NCBI GenBank assembly: GCA_018649625.1
Contig: JABIHN010000105.1
Span: 1 to 36,214 of the forward strand
DNA length: 36,214 nt
Reading direction: 5' to 3'
DNA from: Fidelibacterota bacterium
Lineage (GTDB): Bacteria > Fidelibacterota > Marinisomatia > Marinisomatales > UBA1611
Within the stretch, counting starts at the first letter, position 1; every line of letters begins with the position of its first letter. The position numbers and the translations under genes were made by a program. The notes below the pieces were generated by a model. It ran no database searches, was not told the origin of the DNA, and worked only from the letters and a program-made list of their open reading frames with translations. Below are positions 36,181 through 36,214 of the stretch, in pieces.

Positions 36181-36214
36181 TATATATAATAGCATCATTA
36201 AATTTTGTTGTTAA

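Overview
The window is an AT-rich bacterial chromosome segment that looks like core genome. I see no transposase, integrase, phage gene, CRISPR array or rRNA. Two large secreted proteins end in type A C-terminal sorting domains of the Por/type IX secretion system (YPNPF motif and a C-terminal basic strand), which points to the FCB superphylum. Together with the very AT-rich composition and the gene mix, a marine member such as Candidatus Marinimicrobia (SAR406) is my best guess. The placement is an inference; no marker search was run.

Region 1 (1-10189, + strand): after the 3' end of an unidentified gene come parA and parB, an M23 endopeptidase, a bactofilin, and a complete F-type ATP synthase locus (atpZ, an atpI-like gene, atpB-E-F-H-A-G-D-C). 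Genes overlap or lie a few bases apart, and a strong hairpin terminator follows atpC. Chromosome segregation, cell-wall/cytoskeletal scaffold and energy genes may therefore share one transcription unit. The c-subunit lacks sodium ligands, so the enzyme is predicted to be proton driven.

Region 2 (10277-19187): aspS is convergent with a 14-repeat beta-propeller surface protein that carries a G10 tract just before its sorting domain, a candidate phase-variation switch. Next come a COG2509-type FAD dehydrogenase, then minus-strand genes for DUF2164, an orphan FetB-type permease, a saccharopine-dehydrogenase-like protein and a secreted PI-PLC-like phosphodiesterase.

Region 3 (19194-23298, - strand): envelope genes dominate. 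There are two unrecognised lipoproteins, a CBS - TPR - lipoprotein operon and a TatT-like TPR lipoprotein.

Region 4 (23398-32496, + strand): phoH is followed by a tightly packed series: thiolase, acyl-CoA dehydrogenase, branched-chain aminotransferase, nusB, secA and a cystathionine gamma-synthase/lyase. The first three could act together on branched-chain amino acid or short-chain acyl-CoA metabolism.

Region 5 (32497-36214): a leader with three consecutive inverted repeats precedes a giant cohesin-like/choice-of-anchor surface protein with a type IX sorting domain. A terminator, a tRNA-Leu(UAG) and its terminator end the window. No gene-free stretch exceeds 300 bases; the longest (76-261) holds only a dyad upstream of parA.

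The most distinctive observations are the G10 switch, the segregation/bactofilin/ATP synthase supercluster and the dyad-rich leader of the giant surface protein. I did not find a clearly novel defence or mobile system.
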